A DNA stretch of 9,842 bases from an uncultured Rickettsiales bacterium (GTDB lineage: Bacteria; Pseudomonadota; Alphaproteobacteria; Rs-D84), in assembly GCA_900550565.1 (NCBI GenBank), contig URSG01000022.1, positions 1 to 9,842 on the forward strand, written 5' to 3'. This document shows, piece after piece, positions 6,275 to 9,842 of the stretch. The notes beneath the pieces are model-generated. The model did no database searches. It was not told where the DNA came from and was given only the letters and a program-made list of their open reading frames with translations. How positions within the stretch are numbered: position 1 is the first letter of the stretch; each line of letters opens with the position of its first letter. The position numbers were made by a program, and so were the translations under genes.

Positions 6275-7570
6275 TTACAGGGATTTTTTATTTCGTATGT
6301 GTGGTTCGGCAAATCGACGCATTGCATCGTATGCCAAGCCAAGGCCTACACTAGCCATTTTGTTTGCTGATGACAATTCTGCATTTGGGAAATAAGACTG
6401 CATAACACGGCTGACGTACGGTATTTCCGTTGAGCCACCCGTCAGAATAACCAATTCTATATCTGTGTTTTTTATACCCGCGCGTGCAATACATTCCTGA
6501 ACTGCCGCTTCTATCTTTTTCATGTCTGGTTGGATTGCGGCCTCAAACACATCACGTGTGGTATCTATTGTCGGCGCATCCGACAAAAAGTCCAAACGCA
6601 TACGAACCGCTGATTGGCCCGACAAGGTCATTTTTGCCAGTTCCACATAATCCAGATTTTTATGTCCCAGACGCTTTTCAATTATTTCATATAAGCGTTT
6701 AACCTTTTCCCGTTCTAATCCCCATACGGTGTATCCACGAACCATATTCAGTGTTTTGTAATTATAAACTTCGTTCACATGACTCCAAGTAGCCAGACTG
6801 AAATAAGGCTTGGTCGGTAACGCAATCGTTTTATCACATGTTTTATATTCCGTCCCCATTCCAAAACATGGCATAAATGCTTTTAATGCCAGCGCTTTAT
6901 CAAAATCATTTCCGCCGATGCGTACACCAGTATTTGCCAAAACGTCATCCGTTCGGTCCGAACTGACCGCACGCGTCGGCGACAGGCGAATAACCGTAAA
7001 GTCCGATGTACCACCACCAATATCCGCGACAAATGCTAATTTTTCTGATTTTAACCCCTGTTCATGCGCGAATGCAGCCGCAATCGGTTCATACTGAAAC
7101 GAAACATCTTTGAACCCCACCGCGCGCGCTATTCTTTCCAGCTCATCTTGGGCACGAGCATCGCCGGCCGGGTCATTATCACGAAAGTGAACCGGGCGCC
7201 CCATAACAACCGCCTCAACAGATTCACCGGCGGCGGCATCTATTTTCTTTTTAAGGTGTTGCAGAAAGTGTCCAATAATCGCCTCGAACTTAACGGGGCG
7301 ACCGTTAATTATGGTACCGTCGCGCATTATGTCACTGCCCAAAATACGCTTTATGCTGCGCATAAAACGACCGTCAAGGTCGCCATCTGTATATTTTTGT
7401 TGCGCATCACGGCCGAAATAAACCGCAGATGACCGATCTGGGAAAAACAATGCTGTCGGGATTGTATCGTGTCCACCTTCTAAATCAACCATACGTGGCG
7501 TGCCACCATCAGAAATCGCAGCAGCAGAATTAGTTGTCCCAAAATCAATCCCTGCAACACATTTAGCCAT
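6275..7570 (-). CDS. yegD: YegD-type Hsp70-family protein
   Basis: The 431-residue product is an Hsp70/actin-superfamily ATPase of the YegD type. Phosphate-1 loop GIDFGTTNS is at residues 7-15, MGRPVHF precedes the conserved QYEPIAAA (159-166), phosphate-2 loop VADIGGGTSD is at 181-190, IGGNDFDKALA follows, and adenosine motif LTGGSTEIP is at 376-384. E. coli YegD (about 450 residues) shares the same blocks, including GRPxxF, QYEP and RIGGNDxDxAL. It ends soon after the nucleotide-binding domain, with no room for the DnaK substrate-binding domain, so it is probably not a general chaperone; the partner is unknown. AGGGG six nt before ATG 7570 supports the start. It stands last in the minus-strand segment after the Nudix gene and the small ORF but has its own promoter. 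A cytoplasmic location is expected. Confidence 0.9.
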   Translation of the reverse strand: MAKCVAGIDFGTTNSAAAISDGGTPRMVDLEGGHDTIPTALFFPDRSSAVYFGRDAQQKYTDGDLDGRFMRSIKRILGSDIMRDGTIINGRPVKFEAIIGHFLQHLKKKIDAAAGESVEAVVMGRPVHFRDNDPAGDARAQDELERIARAVGFKDVSFQYEPIAAAFAHEQGLKSEKLAFVADIGGGTSDFTVIRLSPTRAVSSDRTDDVLANTGVRIGGNDFDKALALKAFMPCFGMGTEYKTCDKTIALPTKPYFSLATWSHVNEVYNYKTLNMVRGYTVWGLEREKVKRLYEIIEKRLGHKNLDYVELAKMTLSGQSAVRMRLDFLSDAPTIDTTRDVFEAAIQPDMKKIEAAVQECIARAGIKNTDIELVILTGGSTEIPYVSRVMQSYFPNAELSSANKMASVGLGLAYDAMRRFAEPHIRNKKSL

Positions 7571-7592
7571 AAAATACCCCTGTAGAAGAGTT

Positions 7593-7621
7593 ATTTTATT
7601 TTACAAATTATACTAAGTCAA
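7593..7621 (-). promoter_or_regulatory. Promoter of the yegD-type gene
   Basis: Minus strand TTGACT (7621 to 7616), 17-bp spacer, TAAAAT (7598 to 7593; five of six consensus). A transcript starting near 7586 would have a leader of about 16 nt that contains the AGGGG ribosome-binding site. The -35 is one arm of the palindrome at 7617-7635, so a protein bound there could block it. Confidence 0.6.
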
Positions 7622-7635
7622 ATTTTATATTTGAC
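7617..7635. repeat. Second copy of the GTCAAA/TTTGAC palindrome
   Basis: GTCAAAT (7617-7623) is mirrored by ATTTGAC (7629-7635); the flanking A and T extend the symmetry to 7616-7636. It equals the element at 2631-2651 apart from a 2-nt deletion, sharing TTTTATATTTGAC exactly. One arm is the -35 of the yegD-type gene. The other arm points into a stretch with no supported plus-strand gene, which makes an operator more likely here than two back-to-back promoters. Confidence 0.5.
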
Positions 7636-7636
7636 T

Positions 7637-7721
7637 GATTTTATACATTTATTATCTATAATTTATGTTAAACGCGTATATGTTAATGAGAAAAAATCCC
7701 ATTATTCTTGCCTCTATCGTT
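7637..7721. other. AT-rich stretch with no recognised gene
   Basis: Between the palindrome and the small ORF the sequence is AT-rich. It contains TATAAT at 7657-7662 on the plus strand, 20 bp from TTGACT (7631-7636), a spacing too long for a normal promoter. No terminator hairpin follows the small ORF. Confidence 0.4.
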
Positions 7722-7877
7722 TTAAACACCAAATGGGCCTTTATGCATTTTATGCACGATAATATCAAATTGTTCCGTGTTGTGGGAATAAAAATGCGCG
7801 GCCGCATATTTACCAAACAAATAGGATTCTATATCAATATCTGTCCAGGTGTCCCCGGTCTTTGTCGGAACCTGCAT
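7722..7877 (-). CDS. Small ORF of unknown function, 51 residues
   Basis: On the minus strand ATG 7877 opens a 51-codon frame ending at TAA 7724-7722. The product begins MQVPTKTGDTWTDIDIESY and ends HKMHKGPFGV. It is soluble-looking, mixed charged and aromatic, with no signal or membrane segment, and reads as more protein-like than the plus-strand frame across the same DNA. It follows the Nudix gene by 32 nt on the same strand, so co-transcription is likely. The ATG has no Shine-Dalgarno, and the frame stays open 13 codons further upstream (including KYEHTDSLLQ) without an ordinary start codon, reaching into the end of the Nudix gene. It may therefore be a real small protein, a translationally coupled gene, or the 3' remnant of a longer gene. 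I do not recognise the family. Confidence 0.45.
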   Translation of the reverse strand: MQVPTKTGDTWTDIDIESYLFGKYAAAHFYSHNTEQFDIIVHKMHKGPFGV

Positions 7878-7909
7878 CTGTAATAGTGAATCAGTATGTT
7901 CATATTTTT

Positions 7910-8377
7910 CTATATTTTACGTACAATCGGCATAACATTTTGCTCAAAATATTCACGCTGATCCGGGAATCCGATAACCTTTTCATCAACTAATGCCTCG
8001 GAATCCAGCCACACAACCTTTACCGTATCCTCGCGTTTCTCGCAAAACTCCAACACCGTGTCACTTGGTACCTTTGCAACAAAGAATATATGAGCCTCGT
8101 TATACGCACCGCGTTTTTCAATTTTGTGCTCGACCACTTTGAATTTGTAAGGCGCGACGACCTGTTGTGCCAATCCAACCATAAATTCCGCCGATTTACC
8201 CAATTCTTCACGCAATTCACGGGTTAAAGCCTGTTTGGCTGTGGTTTCGCCGTCATCAAACCGACCACCAATTGTACCATAAGCCCCAGGTGCATATTCC
8301 AGAATAGCAATTTGCTTTTTCCCATCAATAATACGCACAGGGATAATATATGCAGCATAACTCACTTCTTTAATCAT
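7910..8377 (-). CDS. Nudix hydrolase
   Basis: The 155-residue protein is a cytoplasmic Nudix-fold pyrophosphohydrolase. The N-terminal strand region MIKEVSYAAYIIPVRI is followed by GTIGGRFDDGE and the box RELREELG, giving a Nudix motif from Gly38 to Gly60 with all catalytic Glu residues of REUxEE. One oddity is eight residues (TTAKQALT) rather than the canonical seven between the first Glu and Arg-Glu. Nudix enzymes cleave nucleoside diphosphate-X compounds such as oxidised dNTPs, ADP-ribose or dinucleotides; the substrate cannot be deduced. AAGGAG five to eight nt before ATG 8377 strongly supports the start. It is the first gene after the tRNA-Ser terminator on this strand. A TATATAAC stretch upstream could be a -10, but no matching -35 is visible. 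Confidence 0.9.
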   Translation of the reverse strand: MIKEVSYAAYIIPVRIIDGKKQIAILEYAPGAYGTIGGRFDDGETTAKQALTRELREELGKSAEFMVGLAQQVVAPYKFKVVEHKIEKRGAYNEAHIFFVAKVPSDTVLEFCEKREDTVKVVWLDSEALVDEKVIGFPDQREYFEQNVMPIVRKI

Positions 8378-8441
8378 TTTTCTCTCCTTGTGTTATATAG
8401 AATTTCCAAATTTGTAATGTTCTTTGCCGATTTTATCACAG

Positions 8442-8524
8442 ATTGCAAAGCATTCGTCCACTTTTTCGCCCCCACAGGTTATAATAAAACGCCCAAAAAG
8501 GGCGTTTTGTTATAACTGGCGGAG
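8442..8524. repeat. Direct repeat copy B: tRNA-Ser 3' end, terminator and tail
   Basis: Partner of 6163-6235, in the same orientation. It includes the last 8 nt of the tRNA (8517-8524 on the plus strand), the terminator, about 10 bases absent from copy A (near 8469-8478), and the 27-nt tail 8442-8468. This copy is the one attached to an intact tRNA gene, so it is probably the original. Confidence 0.85.
8479..8515 (-). terminator. Intrinsic terminator of the rpoZ-tRNA-Ser unit
   Basis: AAAACGCCC (8486-8494) and GGGCGTTTT (8500-8508) form a perfect 9-bp stem with a 5-nt loop. TTATAAT and GTTATAA extend it to 16 bp with one wobble pair. On the minus strand it ends GTTTTATTATAA and starts 2 nt after the tRNA CCA. 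Confidence 0.88.
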
Positions 8525-8607
8525 ACGAAGGGATTCGAACCCTTGATACCGTTGCCGGTATACTACATTTCCAATGTAGCGCACTAGACCAACTATGCGA
8601 CGTCTCC
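8517..8607 (-). tRNA. tRNA-Ser (anticodon GGA), CCA encoded
   Basis: Read on the minus strand, the gene folds as a class II tRNA. Acceptor strands GGAGACG and CGTCTCC pair fully. The D stem is GCA/TGC with a GG-containing loop. The anticodon stem CTACA/TGTAG encloses TTGGAAA, so the anticodon is GGA, reading UCC and UCU serine codons. The long variable arm TACCG-GCAA-CGGTA is diagnostic of Ser/Leu/Tyr types. The T arm AAGGG/CCCTT has loop TTCGAAT. The discriminator is G, followed by an encoded CCA. It begins 11 nt after the rpoZ stop, suggesting co-transcription. Confidence 0.97.
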
Positions 8608-8618
8608 GGATTTTTTGA

Positions 8619-8993
8619 TTATTCCGCAGATATATCTGCTGTGTCTTCTGTTTGCGATGCTGTGTCTGCATCGGCAACCAATGAATTTTCCAATTCCGCA
8701 TCAATTTCACGCAACAATGGATCCTCGGTCGCGCCAACTTCCAATGAATCTTCGCCCTCGGCCACAGATGGTGCGTCCTTGTACGACTGGATAAATTCGT
8801 GACGAACATTGCTGACGTCCAGTTTGCCACTGGCAATTTCGCGCAGTGCAACAACCGTCAATTTGTCATCATTTTTATCCACAACGGGGGCAGCCCCACC
8901 GTTCAGGTCGCGAACACGCTGAGATGCCAACATTCCCAGTTCATAACGACTTTCCACAAATGGTAATGTATCTGAATTTGTTGTGCGGGCCAT
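8619..8993 (-). CDS. rpoZ: DNA-directed RNA polymerase omega subunit
   Basis: The product, 124 residues from the chosen start, is the small omega subunit, which binds the beta' C-terminal tail and helps RNA polymerase assembly. The conserved N-terminal block is present: MARTT, then FVESRYELGMLASQRVRDL (RFELVLLAAxRARQL in relatives), then DKNDDKLTVVALREIA. The C-terminal half is very acidic (EGEDSLE, TEDPLLREIDAELE, ADADTASQTEDTADISAE), a lineage-variable tail. Two adjacent ATGs (8996, 8993) precede Ala-Arg; AAAGGA lies 4 or 7 nt upstream, favouring 8993. An open extension back to 9080 is discarded because it runs through the promoter region. It is divergent from the methylthiotransferase gene and followed by tRNA-Ser. 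In other bacteria omega can mediate ppGpp sensing through an MAR motif, and MAR is present here at the N-terminus. Confidence 0.92.
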   Translation of the reverse strand: MARTTNSDTLPFVESRYELGMLASQRVRDLNGGAAPVVDKNDDKLTVVALREIASGKLDVSNVRHEFIQSYKDAPSVAEGEDSLEVGATEDPLLREIDAELENSLVADADTASQTEDTADISAE

Positions 8994-9007
8994 CATTAAA
9001 TCCTTTG

Positions 9008-9035
9008 TTGAAATCATTTTTAACCACGTTATAAT
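9008..9035 (+). promoter_or_regulatory. Promoter of the methylthiotransferase gene
   Basis: TTGAAA (9008-9013), a 16-bp spacer and a perfect TATAAT (9030-9035). The expected start near 9042 leaves a leader of about 12 nt, with AAGGA (9041-9045) at its very 5' end, so the ribosome-binding site may be partly cut off. Confidence 0.55.
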
Positions 9036-9059
9036 GCCCCAAGGACAGTAAAAATGCAA
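9031..9059 (-). promoter_or_regulatory. Candidate promoter of rpoZ, overlapping the divergent one
   Basis: Minus strand TTGCAT (9059 to 9054), 17-bp spacer, CATTAT (9036 to 9031). The -10 occupies nearly the same bases as the plus-strand TATAAT, so the two promoters would compete for polymerase. The leader would be about 30 nt and include the AAAGGA before the rpoZ start. Both boxes are imperfect. Confidence 0.35.
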
Positions 9060-9842
9060 GCAGAAAATAATAAAAATCATATAAAGACACTTTCTATGGG
9101 TTGTCGGCTGAACGCGCTGGAATCAGAAAAGATTCAAGAAATGTTGTCGCGCGTGTTAAATGCTGCCATTGTGGTCAACACCTGTGCCGTCACCGCCGAG
9201 GCCGAACGCCAGTCTGGTCAAACAATTCGTCGTATCGCGCGCGAGAATCCCAATGCACCGATTTTTGTGACGGGATGTGCTGCGACGCGTAATCCTGATT
9301 TGTTTTCTGCAATTCCAAACGCGCTGGTTGTTGCCAATCGCGACAAAATGCACCTGGACGCATATCTGCGTGCGTTGGCTGATGCGCCGTGCCATTTTGA
9401 CAACCCACGTGTGGCGGCGTTTGCCCACGGCGACACACCCCTGTCCAAGCAATTTATCCAGGTTCAAAATGGCTGTAATCACGCGTGTGCATACTGTATA
9501 ACGCGTGCGCTGCGTGGGCCGTCGGTATCGTTTGATTATAATGACATTTTGGCGAACGCCCAGCGTGCGGTGCAAAACGGGTATTCTGAAATCGTCTTGA
9601 CGGGGGTTGACACGGCGTCATACGCGCGTGACGGGATGTTGATTTCTGATGTGTGCGCGCGTCTGTTGGACGACGTGCCAGAAATCCGTCGGTTGCGCCT
9701 GTCGTCAATGGACCCTGCGTCGCCCCAGATTTTCAAACTGATTGATTTAATGCACCGCAATCCGCGAATGATGCCACACCTGCACCTGTCAATGCAGTCC
9801 GGTTGTGATGCGATTTTACGTTCTATGCGCCGCCGCCACAAT
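9054..9842 (+). CDS. mtaB: MtaB-type tRNA (t6A37) methylthiotransferase, 3' end missing
   Basis: 263 residues are visible and the frame runs through the right edge. The protein is a radical-SAM methylthiotransferase. The N-terminal UPF0004 domain has its three cluster-binding cysteines at C17 (GCRLN), C44 (NTCAVT) and C75 (VTGCAA). The radical-SAM CxxxCxxC is at C141, C145 and C148 (QNGCNHACAYC). LTGVDTASY, LSSMDP and HLHLSMQSGCD with SMRRRHN are family blocks. Together these point to MtaB, which adds a methylthio group to t6A37 of tRNAs reading ANN codons; MiaB and RimO are less likely given the GCRLN and GVDxxSY blocks. The C-terminal TRAM domain, if any, lies outside the window. ATG 9054 is preceded by AAGGA. 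The family is about 400-440 residues, so roughly 60% is present. Confidence 0.88.
   Translation, partial: MQAENNKNHIKTLSMGCRLNALESEKIQEMLSRVLNAAIVVNTCAVTAEAERQSGQTIRRIARENPNAPIFVTGCAATRNPDLFSAIPNALVVANRDKMHLDAYLRALADAPCHFDNPRVAAFAHGDTPLSKQFIQVQNGCNHACAYCITRALRGPSVSFDYNDILANAQRAVQNGYSEIVLTGVDTASYARDGMLISDVCARLLDDVPEIRRLRLSSMDPASPQIFKLIDLMHRNPRMMPHLHLSMQSGCDAILRSMRRRHN

Noticed and set aside
7631..7662. Plus-strand promoter TTGACT...TATAAT
   Set aside because: The spacer is 20 bp, outside the normal range, and no supported plus-strand gene follows.
7665..7883. Plus-strand 72-codon ORF in the gap upstream of the yegD-type gene
   Set aside because: Its ATG lies 2 nt after a TATAAT and has no ribosome-binding site, the translation looks like an antisense frame, and the minus-strand ORF over the same bases is more protein-like.
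6163..8524. A complete integrative element or defence island
   Set aside because: There is no integrase, transposase, toxin, nuclease or other recognised defence gene; only the flanking repeats suggest mobility.
1..9842. CRISPR array
   Set aside because: No series of regularly spaced repeats was seen anywhere in the window.

Overview
The window looks like chromosomal DNA of a proteobacterium, most likely an alphaproteobacterium. The basis is a four-gene MlaE/MlaF/MlaD/lipoprotein operon in the alphaproteobacterial arrangement, an omega subunit beginning MARTT with an acidic tail, an MtaB-type methylthiotransferase, promoters whose -35 boxes read TTGAC(T), and a tRNA gene that encodes its own CCA. 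This placement is inferred from gene content alone. Coding density is high, leaders are short and base composition is moderate.

Layout. (1) 1-2161, plus strand: the 3' end of a BaiN/YhiN (HI0933-type) flavoprotein, then an alpha/beta hydrolase. (2) 2099-2596, minus strand: a YbaK-type aminoacyl-tRNA deacylase, overlapping the hydrolase tail to tail. (3) 2704-5704, plus strand: a compact operon for an envelope lipid transporter (permease, ATPase, MCE-domain protein, PqiC-like lipoprotein). (4) 5737-6117, minus strand: a YjbR/MmcQ-family protein converging on that operon. (5) 6163-8524: a segment bounded by two related direct repeats, holding a YegD-type Hsp70 gene, an unrecognised small ORF and a Nudix hydrolase gene, all on the minus strand. 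(6) 8517-8993, minus strand: tRNA-Ser(GGA) and rpoZ. (7) 9054 to the end, plus strand: an MtaB-like tRNA methylthiotransferase, truncated by the window edge and divergent from rpoZ.

How the parts relate. The mla-like operon is one translationally coupled unit: gaps are 10, -7 and 1 nt, and a near-perfect Shine-Dalgarno precedes the lipoprotein gene. YbaK, tRNA-Ser and MtaB are translation-related genes but do not form an operon. The yegD/small ORF/Nudix segment is the least ordinary part. It lies just downstream of the tRNA-Ser 3' end, and its far border carries a second copy of the last 8 nt of the tRNA plus the terminator and about 27 nt beyond it. That geometry fits an old insertion or duplication at a tRNA gene, but no integrase is visible.

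Besides ordinary housekeeping genes, the points worth a second look are these direct repeats, a palindrome shared by two promoters, two near-leaderless starts, a Nudix box with one extra residue, and the hidden 51-residue ORF. I found no CRISPR array, rRNA, transposase or integrase, and no clear case for a new defence system.
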